From the NCBI GenBank assembly GCA_003202005.1, contig QJJF01000003.1, positions 513,588-577,587 of the forward strand: 64,000 nt of DNA, read 5' to 3'. Of this stretch, positions 26,811 through 34,964 are shown one piece after another. The position numbers and the translations under genes were made by a program. A model generated the notes under the pieces. It was not told the DNA's origin and searched no databases. It worked only from the letters and a program-made list of their open reading frames with translations. The stretch's first letter is position 1. The number at the start of each line of letters is the position of its first letter. This stretch comes from Williamsia faeni. GTDB lineage: Bacteria; Actinomycetota; Actinomycetes; Mycobacteriales; Mycobacteriaceae.

Positions 26811-27605
26811 GTGGCGGAAGAAGCATCGGCATCGAAAACCGAGCTCGCCGACAAGCTCGGCCGACCGCTTCGCACACGGAAGACCGCCGAACTCGTCGCC
26901 CGTAAACTGCGACAGATGATCGTCGACGGCCAACTCGTCGACGGTGATCACCTCCCACACGAGGCGGAGCTCACCGCACACTTCTCTGTCAGCCGGCCGA
27001 CACTTCGCGAAGCGGTGCGAGTTCTGGAAGCCGAACGGCTCGTCGAGGTCCGTCGAGGTTCCCGCACCGGCGCGCGAATCTGCGTGCCCGGACCGGAGAT
27101 AGTGGCCCGCCCGGCGTCGCTGCTTCTCGAATTGTCAGGGACCACAGTCGAAGATGTGCTCATCGCGCGAGAGTCAATCGAACCCGCTGCGGCCGCGATT
27201 CTGGCCACCCAGGGCAAAGAAGAGGCATTCGACGAACTCGAGCGTTTCGTCGACGAGGACATTCCACGCGCGTTCGCCGAAGACAATTTCGGGGCTGCAG
27301 TGGCGCGCTTTCACCTCCGGATGGTCCAGTTGTCGGGCAATGCGACGCTGGCACTCATCGCCGGAATGCTTCATGAGATCTTCGAACAGCACACAATCGC
27401 GGCAACCCGCTCACGTAGCCTCACCGATACCGAGGCGTATGAGGCGAACTATCAGCTCTTCGTCCGGTCCCAACGACGGCTGATCAAGCTTCTCCGCGCC
27501 CGCGACGCCGAAGGCGCGACCGCACACTGGCAAAAGCACATGGTGGTCGCCCGCACCCTTGTCGGAGGAAATCTGGACCGAAAGGTCAAGGACATCCTCG
27601 ACTGA
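26811..27605 (+). CDS. GntR-family regulator with FCD domain
   Basis: A 264-residue protein starting with GTG. The winged helix spans about residues 20-90, with VSRPTLREAVRVLEAERLV, the same recognition sequence type as the GntR protein at 14192-15013. The FCD domain follows, with RFHLRMVQLSGNATLALI and a second His region, HEIFEQHT. It is convergent with the mycofactocin SDR at 27653 and probably controls genes in this second catabolic set. The near-identical recognition helices suggest the two regulators bind similar sites. Confidence 0.9.
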   Translation: MAEEASASKTELADKLGRPLRTRKTAELVARKLRQMIVDGQLVDGDHLPHEAELTAHFSVSRPTLREAVRVLEAERLVEVRRGSRTGARICVPGPEIVARPASLLLELSGTTVEDVLIARESIEPAAAAILATQGKEEAFDELERFVDEDIPRAFAEDNFGAAVARFHLRMVQLSGNATLALIAGMLHEIFEQHTIAATRSRSLTDTEAYEANYQLFVRSQRRLIKLLRARDAEGATAHWQKHMVVARTLVGGNLDRKVKDILD

Positions 27606-27615
27606 ACCAACGACC

Positions 27616-27644
27616 GAGTCGGCCGGTCAACGGCCGGCCGACTC
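27616..27644. terminator. Bidirectional hairpin terminator
   Basis: An 11-bp GC-rich stem (27616-27626 with 27634-27644) and 7-base loop lie between the convergent GntR and SDR stop codons. Confidence 0.7.
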
Positions 27645-27652
27645 GAGCTCGA

Positions 27653-28501
27653 TCAGCGATTCGAACGCCCCAGATCAACGGGAAGCTGGATACCGGTCAC
27701 GTGCCGGGCCTCCCCTGATGCGATCCAGGCGATGGCGGCGGCAATGTCTTCAGGTTCGCTGTATTGGTCCGACATGGCGGGCATGAACATGGCCCCGAGT
27801 TTCGGTTTGTCCTCGAGAACTTCATGGAGCCCACCGGGCTTCAGGTCCGTGTTCACTCCGTACGGATGCACGGAGTTGACCCGAATACGATACTCCGCGA
27901 GTTCATTTGCCAACGCCTTCGACAATCCGGTGACGCCATGTTTTGCCGCGACGTAGTCAGCCATCAGGGGCAGGCCCACGATGCCGGCGGTGGAGCTGGT
28001 GAAGACGATCGCACCTCCGGTCCCTTGCTCCAACATGATGGGGATGGCCGCCTTCGCCGTGTAGAAGGCGCCGGTGAGGTTGATCCCGATCGTGGCATCC
28101 CAGTTCTCGAGTGACATGTCCCAGGCGAACGCCGTGGTGGTCATCCCCGCATTCGCCACCACGACGTCGAGTCGCCCGAGTTCACTCACGCCACGTTCGA
28201 GCTCCGACTTCACCCGGGCGAAGTCTCGCGTGTCTGTCTTGGTGGTGACGATGCGGCGATCCAGCGCTTCGACACGTCGAGCTGTCTCGGCCAGATCGGC
28301 TTCTGTGGCGCCGGCGTATTGCGTCGTCGGCAGGTCCTCACAGATGTCGAGGGCGATGATGTCGGCACCCTCGGCAGCCAGCCGGAGCGCAACTGCGCGT
28401 CCTTGCCCCCGCGCTGCGCCGGTGACGAAGGCGACCTTACCTTCGTAACGCCGACCGTTCGGAGCGTCGGGAAGCGGGCTTTCCGGTACTGCAGTTGTCA
28501 T
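27653..28501 (-). CDS. Mycofactocin-type SDR family oxidoreductase
   Basis: A 282-residue SDR starting at the ATG at 28501, six bases after GAGG; an ATG two codons earlier is too close to that site. It has the subfamily loop GAARGQGRAVA, the strand EGADIIALDIC, NAG, and YVAAKHG as catalytic Tyr/Lys. It would oxidise a secondary or primary alcohol with a bound cofactor reoxidised through mycofactocin. It is downstream of the MaoC-like gene on the minus strand. Confidence 0.9.
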   Translation of the reverse strand: MTTAVPESPLPDAPNGRRYEGKVAFVTGAARGQGRAVALRLAAEGADIIALDICEDLPTTQYAGATEADLAETARRVEALDRRIVTTKTDTRDFARVKSELERGVSELGRLDVVVANAGMTTTAFAWDMSLENWDATIGINLTGAFYTAKAAIPIMLEQGTGGAIVFTSSTAGIVGLPLMADYVAAKHGVTGLSKALANELAEYRIRVNSVHPYGVNTDLKPGGLHEVLEDKPKLGAMFMPAMSDQYSEPEDIAAAIAWIASGEARHVTGIQLPVDLGRSNR

Positions 28502-28559
28502 GATCATCCTCTACTTCGTTGTAAATTGAACACTTGAATATTGTTGTGCCACTTCAGTT

Positions 28560-29024
28560 TTATTGTGACGACCGATCAGTACCGATGCCGCTCCGTCGAC
28601 GGAACCAGAGTCGGCTGACCATATCGGCCACGCAAGCGGGCTTGCTCGAACCCGCGATCTCAATCGTCGTTCGCGCGACGAGTTGCACGGAGCCGGCTTC
28701 GAGCTCCGTCACGGTGAGAAGCATTGTCCGGCCACGGATTCGGTCACCCACGCGGACCTGCGCCGGAAAGCGCGCGCGGTCGATTCCGTAATTGACACCC
28801 ATTGCCAGATCTTCGACCCGGCGCAGGCGGGCAACAAAGTACGGAACCAGCGACAGCGTCAGAAACCCATCCGGGACAACGGTTCCGCCACCCTCGCCGG
28901 TGGCGCGGACAAAGGTGTCCACACGGTCCTGGTCGATCTGCAACCAGCCCGAAGGCCCGAGCGACCGTCCCGTCGCAGCCACGAGCGAAGGGATGTCGCG
29001 GAACGTCTCCACTGTTGCGACCAC
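28560..29024 (-). CDS. MaoC-like hot-dog protein lacking the catalytic segment
   Basis: A 154-residue single hot-dog protein. The N-terminus (LGPSGWLQIDQDRVDTFVRATG) and the downstream GFLTLSLVPYF match MaoC-type (R)-enoyl-CoA hydratases. The stretch that normally carries the Asp and His catalytic pair is missing: the sequence goes from ATGE to GGGTVVPDGF, about ten residues short, and the usual AHGF reads PDGF. The frame is intact, so it may be a binding or structural protein, or an inactive relic. It precedes the mycofactocin SDR. Confidence 0.82.
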   Translation of the reverse strand: MVATVETFRDIPSLVAATGRSLGPSGWLQIDQDRVDTFVRATGEGGGTVVPDGFLTLSLVPYFVARLRRVEDLAMGVNYGIDRARFPAQVRVGDRIRGRTMLLTVTELEAGSVQLVARTTIEIAGSSKPACVADMVSRLWFRRRSGIGTDRSSQ

Positions 29025-29041
29025 CTTCCTGAGCCGGCCAG

Positions 29042-29055
29042 AAACAAGTTAAAAG
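29042..29055. promoter_or_regulatory. Candidate GntR/FCD operator before the MaoC-like gene
   Basis: AAACAAGTTAAAAG reads CTTTTAACTTGTTT on the other strand and shares the TAACTTGTTT core with sites at 14011 and 29242. It lies about 18 bases upstream of the MaoC-like start. Confidence 0.4.
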
Positions 29056-29241
29056 TAGTAATCTTCTTCTAGAGAAGTCAATGGCCAAGTTCCGCGGCCG
29101 TCCGCTAGCGCCTTAGTCTGACCACTGGCCTGCGGTGAAACGATGTCGCAGCATGACCGGTCACCGGGAGAACGACGATATTCTCTGCCGCTGCAAGGCA
29201 AACAAGTGACATAGGTCATGTCTGTATGCCATAGTTCACGT

Positions 29242-29252
29242 GTACTTGTTTA
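29242..29252. promoter_or_regulatory. Candidate GntR/FCD operator before the solute-binding gene
   Basis: GTACTTGTTTA, ten of eleven bases identical to TTACTTGTTTA at 14012, lies about 67 bases before the ATG of the solute-binding lipoprotein. The rest of the 29025-29318 gap shows no ORF I would support. Confidence 0.4.
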
Positions 29253-29318
29253 GCTATGTTGACCTCCGGGTCGGAGACCCCCGCGCGGACAGTGTCGATT
29301 CGAACGAGAAGGACATCA

Positions 29319-30569
29319 ATGAAAAAGCTCAGAGGTCTGCGGGCCGCCCAAGTCATGGCAGCCTCCATCGCCGTCATCGCGTTGGCCTCCACCGCTGCAT
29401 GTAGCAGCGACGACAGCAGTGATGACAGCTCCAATTCCTCCTCCGCTGTAGAAGCGCCCGAGGGTTCCTACCCGGGCGTTGCTGCCACGGGCGATCCAGT
29501 GAAGATCGGTCTGATCAACAACGAAGGTGGCCAGGCGATCTCGCAGCCGGCGAGCCGCGAGGCCGCTGAGGCTGTGGTGAAGTACGCCAACGAGAATCTC
29601 GGTGGTATCGGTGGTCGCCCGATCGAGTTGGTGATCTGCAAGGAAGCTGAGGAGCCCGCCTCTGCACGTGACTGTGCCAATCAGATGGTCGAGGCGAAGG
29701 TCTCTGCCGCGGTGATCACCAGCACCGGTCTGGGCGATGTGATGGTGCCGACCATCACCGGCGCCGGCATTCCATATATCACTGCGTCGGGGCAGTCGAC
29801 TTCTGAGTTGACCAATCCGGGCTCGTTTTTGTGGACCGGCGGTTTCCCTGCCAGCCTCAATGCGATGGCCTCGTATGCCGGCGAGAAGGGCATGAAGAAC
29901 GTCACCGCGTTCACCATCAACGTGCCGGCGGCGGTCAACGGTCTGGAGAAGCTGGGGATCCCGGCGTTCAAGGCCCAGGGTGTGGACCTCAAGGTGGTTC
30001 CCATCCCGTTGGGCACCCCTGATGCCACCCCGCAGGTCAGTGCCGGTTTGGCGAGCAACCCTGAGGGTGTGATCGTGGTCGGTGAAGAGACAGCGTGCAC
30101 CTCGGTCTTCAAGGCACTGGGCACCCTCGGGTCGACCGCGGAGAAGTTCACCAACGCCTCCTGCACTGCCGATTCGGTGGTCCAAGCAGTCGGATCGTCC
30201 ATCGAGGGCGCTCACGTCTTCGCTGCGTACGACGCCACAAGCGACACCCCGGAAGCGAATCTGTTCAAGAGCATCATGGAAAAGTACTCCCCGAGCACCG
30301 AGACCGGCGGCCAAACCCCCGTCGCGTACCAGGGGATGCTCGGTCTGATCCGGGCGACCGAGTCGGTGCAGGGCACTGATACCTCCGCGGCTGCGATCAT
30401 CGCGGCCATCAAGGCGGCCAAAGACGTTCCCGTCCCGGCTGCCGAGGGCTTGACCTTCACCTGCAACGGGACCGCCCTGCCACCGCTGACATCCATCTGT
30501 GGCAAAGGCTCGATTGTCTTGACCATCAAGGACGGTCAGCCGACCGATCCGCAGACCGTCGGCAGCTGA
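29319..30569 (+). CDS. ABC-transporter solute-binding lipoprotein (branched-chain amino acid type)
   Basis: From the ATG at 29319 (AGAAGGA upstream) the protein has 416 residues. It begins with a lipoprotein signal peptide ending LASTAAC (Cys 28 lipidated), then a Ser/Asp linker, then a type-1 periplasmic-binding fold with VKIGLINNEGGQAISQPASRE near its start. It should be anchored outside the membrane and bind a small organic acid or similar compound. No permease or ATPase gene is adjacent, so the rest of the transporter must lie elsewhere. Confidence 0.92.
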   Translation: MKKLRGLRAAQVMAASIAVIALASTAACSSDDSSDDSSNSSSAVEAPEGSYPGVAATGDPVKIGLINNEGGQAISQPASREAAEAVVKYANENLGGIGGRPIELVICKEAEEPASARDCANQMVEAKVSAAVITSTGLGDVMVPTITGAGIPYITASGQSTSELTNPGSFLWTGGFPASLNAMASYAGEKGMKNVTAFTINVPAAVNGLEKLGIPAFKAQGVDLKVVPIPLGTPDATPQVSAGLASNPEGVIVVGEETACTSVFKALGTLGSTAEKFTNASCTADSVVQAVGSSIEGAHVFAAYDATSDTPEANLFKSIMEKYSPSTETGGQTPVAYQGMLGLIRATESVQGTDTSAAAIIAAIKAAKDVPVPAAEGLTFTCNGTALPPLTSICGKGSIVLTIKDGQPTDPQTVGS

Positions 30570-30601
30570 ACAGTCGACCCAGTTAGACCCTCGACGTACC
30601 G

Positions 30602-30637
30602 CTGAGCCCCTGCTCCCATCCGGGAGCGGGGGCTCAG
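30602..30637 (+). terminator. Terminator of the solute-binding gene
   Basis: A 16-bp stem (30602-30617 with 30622-30637, one T-G pair) has a 4-base loop and lies just after the stop. Confidence 0.75.
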
Positions 30638-30657
30638 TTGTCGGTACGACGTGCAAC

Positions 30658-30698
30658 GAAAAACACCCGGTGCCACCGCATTTTGCGGTGACACCGGG
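30658..30698 (-). terminator. Terminator of the isomerase gene
   Basis: An imperfect hairpin (30666-30680 with 30684-30698, one mismatch) is followed on the minus strand by TGTTTTTC. It lies about 50 bases after the stop of the minus-strand isomerase gene. Confidence 0.65.
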
Positions 30699-30748
30699 GG
30701 TGTGGGATATCGAAGGCGGCCGCGTGGCCGCCGGCCATCACACGCTGA

Positions 30749-31591
30749 TCAAGCGTTCTGTGACTGACGGTGGGCACCCTCGAGAACCCGACGACTTCCG
30801 GTGATGATACGACGAGCTCTGTCTTCGGGCGATACGCCCGCATCCTTGAGACTCTGCAAAGGAACTTCGGCACTGATCGTGATGTCATCCGGCAGCAGCG
30901 CCAGAATGCGCTCGAGCGGAAACTCACCGTCTCCCGGGATGGCCCGGTTGTAGATGGCTTCGGCCATATAGGCACCAAGGCTCATCGCCCCGAGCGGGCC
31001 GTCGCTCAGCTGGCAATAGCCGAACAGGGTGGAGTCGATGTTCGCGATGTCATCAGGACCCTCACCAGCACGTGCCAGGTGGAGGGTGTCGACCATGATC
31101 TTCAGATTCGGCTGATTGATCTGCGCGACCAATTCCGCTGCAGCAGCCAGCGACGGCACATGAGACAGAGGCGTGAACTCGATCAGCACACCCACCCCGG
31201 CCGCCTGCGCAAGCCGCGTGAAGTCGCCGAGTTGTTCCTGGATGAGGCCCGGATTGCGGACCGCTGTCTCATCAGGCTCGAAGGCACACGCGTTCGCATA
31301 CGGCGCACCGAATTGGATGAGCGTGTCCAGGTGCCGCTTGAGACCATCCAGGTTCTCGCCGGCATTGAGGAGAAAGCCGTCACCCATCGACACCCGAAGA
31401 TTCGCATCGGCAATCCGGGAGAGACTGTCGCGCAATGATTTCGGGTCGAGCACGCCAGGGTGATTGACACTCAGGCAAATCGAATCCGCGCCGGCCCCGG
31501 CGGCTGCACCGATGAAGACCGGTATCGGGTCCTCATACAGGCTCAGATGTTCCAGCCCGACCGGCCGAGGATTTGTACCGTTTGTAGTCAT
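30749..31591 (-). CDS. Sugar phosphate isomerase/epimerase-like TIM-barrel protein
   Basis: A 280-residue protein of the xylose isomerase-like TIM-barrel superfamily. Candidate metal ligands are Glu in VLIEFTPLSH, Asp and His in MVDTLHLARAG, a YCQLSDGP segment, a terminal GDGEFPLERIL segment and SAEVPLQS. It is the last gene after the P450 at 31651-32850 (59 bases away), mirroring the P450-isomerase order at 18911-20920. That recurring pairing suggests it acts on the P450 product or a derivative, although the two isomerases are only distantly alike. Confidence 0.83.
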   Translation of the reverse strand: MTTNGTNPRPVGLEHLSLYEDPIPVFIGAAAGAGADSICLSVNHPGVLDPKSLRDSLSRIADANLRVSMGDGFLLNAGENLDGLKRHLDTLIQFGAPYANACAFEPDETAVRNPGLIQEQLGDFTRLAQAAGVGVLIEFTPLSHVPSLAAAAELVAQINQPNLKIMVDTLHLARAGEGPDDIANIDSTLFGYCQLSDGPLGAMSLGAYMAEAIYNRAIPGDGEFPLERILALLPDDITISAEVPLQSLKDAGVSPEDRARRIITGSRRVLEGAHRQSQNA

Positions 31592-31650
31592 GACCCACTC
31601 ATCTCGTTCCTGCCGGCGACCACACTCGAGTTCACCTCAGTGCCAATCGG

Positions 31651-32850
31651 TTACCACTGCAAGCGAAGCGAATTGATGCCGTACATGTTTCCGTGCTGCC
31701 AGAGTTCCTGTTCCGGTGCGATCGTGTAGTCGGGAATGCGCGCGTGCCACTCTTCGATGGCAACGTTCAGTTCCAGGCGGGCCAGGTGCGATCCGAGGCA
31801 TCGATGCGGTCCGGAACCGAACGCGACGTGGTTGTTCGTGACGCGCTCCAGATCCACTTCGGTCGGGTTCTCGAAACGCTCGGCGTCACGGTTGATCACG
31901 GACAACGGGAGCATCACCATCTCCCCTTCCTTCACCGGGCATCCACCGATCTGCACGTCGGTGGTCGCCTTACGGGCAGGAACCACAAATGAGTACACGC
32001 GGAGGATTTCTTCCACGGCGACCGGGATCAACGACGGATCCGCCACGATCGCGGCACGGTCCTCGGGGTGGGTCGCGAAGTGGTAAAAAGCCCAACCGAT
32101 CGAGATCGGAACGGTGTCGAATCCGGCCTGGAACAACAAGATGCAAAAAGCATGCATGTCGGAATCGCTGATCTTCTCGCCGTCGATCTCCCACGTCATG
32201 GCCGTCGACAGCAGGTCGTCACGTGGCGCTTCGCGACGCAACGCGATCTGCTCATCAAAATAGGCAGACACCGCGTGCATGGCAGCGAGCTGCCGGAGGC
32301 CTTCGGGATCCTCGTCATAGGTCAGATGCAGCAGATCGTGTACCCAGTCGAGGAACTGGCCGAGATCCTCTTCGGGCAAACCCACCATCCGCATGAAGAT
32401 CTTGGTCGGGAACTGACGGGCGAAGGCATCGAGGACCTCCGCGGCCCCGGCGCCCTTGAGTTCTTCGATCAGTTCGATCGCGACTTCGCGGACCTCGGCC
32501 TCCCGGGCCGCGATCGTCTTCGGGGAGAATGCATTGCCCAGCAAACGCCGCCACGTGGTGTGAACGGGCGGATCCAGCATCTCCGGGATCCACAGGAACT
32601 TGGGATTGGCTTCGAGGGCCGTCACCGACTTGTTCGAGAAGGTGCCCCAATCCTGCAAAGCCTCCTGCACCGCGTCACTCTCGGTGACAACCCAGTAGCC
32701 CTTGGAAATGGTGCTGCGGAAACCCGAATGCGCACCGGCCATCTCGTCCCAACGCTGCTGATGGCTCATCACCGGCCCTCCGACGCGATTGTCGAAGTGG
32801 TAGGCCGGGCAACCTTCGTATGTGCCCTCGGGTTCATATGTGGTGCTCAT
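31651..32850 (-). CDS. Cytochrome P450
   Basis: The ATG at 32850 follows AGAGGA and gives 399 residues. The I-helix is ILLFQAGFDTVPIS, the K-helix ExxR is in EEILRVY, and the heme loop is FGSGPHRCLGSHLARLE. It is clearly a paralogue of the P450 at 18911-20110, sharing WIPEMLD and ATF/GTFSN segments. No ferredoxin is adjacent, so it must borrow one, possibly that at 18673. Its start overlaps the stop of a possible short upstream ORF. Confidence 0.95.
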   Translation of the reverse strand: MSTTYEPEGTYEGCPAYHFDNRVGGPVMSHQQRWDEMAGAHSGFRSTISKGYWVVTESDAVQEALQDWGTFSNKSVTALEANPKFLWIPEMLDPPVHTTWRRLLGNAFSPKTIAAREAEVREVAIELIEELKGAGAAEVLDAFARQFPTKIFMRMVGLPEEDLGQFLDWVHDLLHLTYDEDPEGLRQLAAMHAVSAYFDEQIALRREAPRDDLLSTAMTWEIDGEKISDSDMHAFCILLFQAGFDTVPISIGWAFYHFATHPEDRAAIVADPSLIPVAVEEILRVYSFVVPARKATTDVQIGGCPVKEGEMVMLPLSVINRDAERFENPTEVDLERVTNNHVAFGSGPHRCLGSHLARLELNVAIEEWHARIPDYTIAPEQELWQHGNMYGINSLRLQW

Positions 32851-33002
32851 GGCGGATCCTCTCGGGTGTCGTCGCAGCTTCCGTCGTGCAACATGCGCTG
32901 CACGCGGGCGGCACGGAGTCGGGCGACCGCCAGTGGGATCGAGTCTTCTGACGCGATCCACACCGGCAAACCGTTAAGGTCCACTGTGTCTGCCACCCGC
33001 AC
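32847..33002 (-). CDS. Possible short ORF coupled to the P450
   Basis: An open frame of about 51 residues from a GTG at 33002, with an ATG-started version from 33101, ends in a TGA that overlaps the P450 ATG. The part VDLNGLPVWIASEDSIPLAV reads like real protein, and a GTGGAAC motif precedes the GTG. I recognise no family. The rest of the divergent gap 32851-33138 would then be the control region for this unit and for the VOC gene. Confidence 0.35.
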   Translation of the reverse strand: MRVADTVDLNGLPVWIASEDSIPLAVARLRAARVQRMLHDGSCDDTREDPP

Positions 33003-33138
33003 TCGGTTCCACCGGCTGTACCGTTCACCGGGACGGATTCGGACAGGCCATGTTCCGCTCGGCGAGACTTGCCGGCAATGCGCTGCGCCGAGACCTCGCA
33101 AACCACACCAGTGCCTGGATGGCCCGAGAAGGAGATCC

Positions 33139-33672
33139 GTGTCGATCCGAAGTCTGAACCATGCCGTCTTGTTCGTCTCCGACGTCGAACGAAGCGTCGC
33201 GTTCTATTGCGACGTACTGGGATTCGAACGCCTGCCGGTGGATTTTCCCGGCGGTGCATTCCTTCGCGGCGCGGGCTCAGCCAATGACCACGATCTCGGG
33301 CTGTTCCAGGCCACCGGCCCCCGCGCCGCCGACGGATCAGTCGGCCTCTACCACCTCGCATGGGAGGTGTCGACACTGCACGAGTTCGCACAGACCCACG
33401 ATCGACTGCACGGTGCGGGCGCCCTGAACGGATCCTCGAATCACGCCGGAACAAAGGCCCTCTATGGCCGCGATCCGGACGGCATCGAATTCGAGATCAC
33501 CTGGTTGGTGCCGGACTCCCAACTCGAAAACGAGATCGTGCCCGGGGTGGCACCGACTCGGCCACTCGACATCGACGCCGAGATAGAGCGATACGGCGCC
33601 CACACACCCGGCGGTCCCCGCGCCGACAAGACACTCATGGACCGGGTCATGACCCGGCTGACGGCTCAGTAG
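33139..33672 (+). CDS. VOC-family (glyoxalase/extradiol dioxygenase-like) protein
   Basis: A GTG start at 33139 follows AAGGAG by four bases and gives 177 residues. The two beta-alpha-beta modules carry the expected metal ligands: His 8 in LNHAVLF, His 72 in LYHLAWEV, and a Glu in DPDGIEFEI. It could be a single-module dioxygenase, lyase or isomerase such as methylmalonyl-CoA epimerase-like members. It forms a small plus-strand pair with the hydrolase that starts 9 bases later. Confidence 0.85.
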   Translation: MSIRSLNHAVLFVSDVERSVAFYCDVLGFERLPVDFPGGAFLRGAGSANDHDLGLFQATGPRAADGSVGLYHLAWEVSTLHEFAQTHDRLHGAGALNGSSNHAGTKALYGRDPDGIEFEITWLVPDSQLENEIVPGVAPTRPLDIDAEIERYGAHTPGGPRADKTLMDRVMTRLTAQ

Positions 33673-33681
33673 GATACGACA

Positions 33682-34251
33682 ATGCCTCTGACACAGCTAG
33701 ATACGAGAAGCGCCCTGGTTGTGATCGACCTTCAACAGGGTACCGCCGCCGGCGAGAAGGCACCCTACCCGATCAACGAGGTGATCAGTCGGACCGTCAT
33801 CCTCGCCGACGCCTTCCGCAACCGTGGACTTCCGGTTGTCCTCGTGCGCATGACCTCTGACGGATCGGATACACGCGGTCGCACCGACATGTCCGGGCGA
33901 GCACCACATGTGTTTCCAGACGGCTGGGATCAGCTCGTCGACGAATTGTCGGGGCACCCCGAGGACATCGTGGTGACCAAACGCAACTGGGGCGCCTTCT
34001 ACGGCACCGATCTGGACCTGCACTTGCGGCGCCGCGACATCACCCAGATCGTCCTCACAGGTGTCGCCACCAGCCTGGGAGTCGAATCTTCCGCCCGCGC
34101 AGCACATGAACACGGCTACAGCGTCACCGTCGTGGCCGACGCCGTGACCGACATCCGGCCCGAGACACACGCCAACAGCGTCGAACGCATCTTCCCGCTG
34201 CTCGCCGAGACCGGTACCACGGCGGATGTTCTCGAGCTGCTCACACAATGA
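33682..34251 (+). CDS. Isochorismatase-like hydrolase without the catalytic Cys
   Basis: A 189-residue isochorismatase-fold protein. The Asp (VVIDLQQG, D16) and Lys (VVTKRNWGAF, K100) of the usual triad are present. The nucleophilic Cys position reads ATSLGVES, with Gly 133, so it is not a normal cysteine amidohydrolase. True isochorismatases also have Gly there, and many uncharacterised homologues share the TSxGVES form. The substrate may be an ether, vinyl ether or other non-amide. It converges on a small ORF ending at 34260. Confidence 0.85.
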   Translation: MPLTQLDTRSALVVIDLQQGTAAGEKAPYPINEVISRTVILADAFRNRGLPVVLVRMTSDGSDTRGRTDMSGRAPHVFPDGWDQLVDELSGHPEDIVVTKRNWGAFYGTDLDLHLRRRDITQIVLTGVATSLGVESSARAAHEHGYSVTVVADAVTDIRPETHANSVERIFPLLAETGTTADVLELLTQ

Positions 34252-34259
34252 GCGCCGAC

Positions 34260-34487
34260 TCAGCGGCGTGAATCCTGTCGATCGAGCTCGCACTGAACCG
34301 CGACCTCGCTGACACCCCCACCGCCAAACGTGTAGAAGCGCTCACCCCTGACCGATCCGTTGACCCAGCCGCCGGCAGTCATCCAATCGATGGTCTCGCC
34401 GTCCGCGTCGAACGCGATGACGGAATAGTCGGGATGCTGCGCCACAAATTCTGCAATGCGCCGGGCGGCGAGGCTGATTTCAGACAT
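34260..34487 (-). CDS. Small hypothetical protein, possibly the end of a frameshifted gene
   Basis: A 75-residue ORF (SLAARRIAEFVAQHPDYSVI, then a Gly-rich FYTFGGGGVSEV). A second minus-strand frame (34379-34648) overlaps it in another phase and reads plausibly upstream (RNLSVRNTPGVDGETGRDIR). The two could therefore be one older gene broken by a frameshift near 34490. A GGGA lies close to the ATG. No family recognised. Its stop is 9 bases from the hydrolase stop. Confidence 0.4.
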   Translation of the reverse strand: MSEISLAARRIAEFVAQHPDYSVIAFDADGETIDWMTAGGWVNGSVRGERFYTFGGGGVSEVAVQCELDRQDSRR

Positions 34488-34680
34488 ATCCCAGGTGATA
34501 CCACGGTGACGCGGACTCCACCAAGGGCGAAGCCGTCTGCCCGGCGGGAAATGAATCGGCCGTCAACGCGGATATCTCTCCCTGTCTCGCCGTCGACGCC
34601 AGGCGTGTTGCGGACACTGAGGTTCCGTGCCAACACCCCTTTGAACAAGCCGCCAAATGCGACTGAATTGATGCCTCAAT

Positions 34681-34962
34681 TCAGTCGCGTTGGTGGCCAC
34701 TGGGATTGGTGTGGTCGCCACGAGCGGTCTCAACGTTTTCGTCGGCACGGTCCGTTGTGGTCTGGCTGGGACTGAGTTCGCGCGTACCGGTAGCAGCCGG
34801 CGGTTCGGCCCTTGTGTCGTTGTGCATTTCGTTGACTTCGCTTTTGAAGATTCGCATCGATCTGCCGAGTCCGCGGGCTGCATCAGGCAGCTTCTTGGAT
34901 CCGAACAACACAAGAAAGACAGCAGCCACCAAAACGATGTGCCACGGCTGCAAAGCATTCAT
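34681..34962 (-). CDS. tatA: Twin-arginine translocase subunit TatA
   Basis: A 93-residue protein with the TatA plan: one N-terminal membrane helix ([19 protein letters not shown], about residues 8-26), the [17 protein letters not shown] amphipathic helix, and a charged, Ser/Thr-rich tail. It forms the Tat pore with TatC. It starts 3 bases after the globin stop, downstream of lcp on the same strand. Because Lcp carries a Tat signal, a dedicated TatA in its transcription unit would help export the rubber oxygenase. Confidence 0.93.
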   Translation of the reverse strand: MNALQPWHIVLVAAVFLVLFGSKKLPDAARGLGRSMRIFKSEVNEMHNDTRAEPPAATGTRELSPSQTTTDRADENVETARGDHTNPSGHQRD

Positions 34963-34964
34963 TT

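Noticed and set aside
32068..33138. N-terminal extension of the VOC gene giving a 534-residue protein
   Set aside because: The extension runs antisense through the P450 gene; a GTG at 33139 with AAGGAG gives a normal VOC length.
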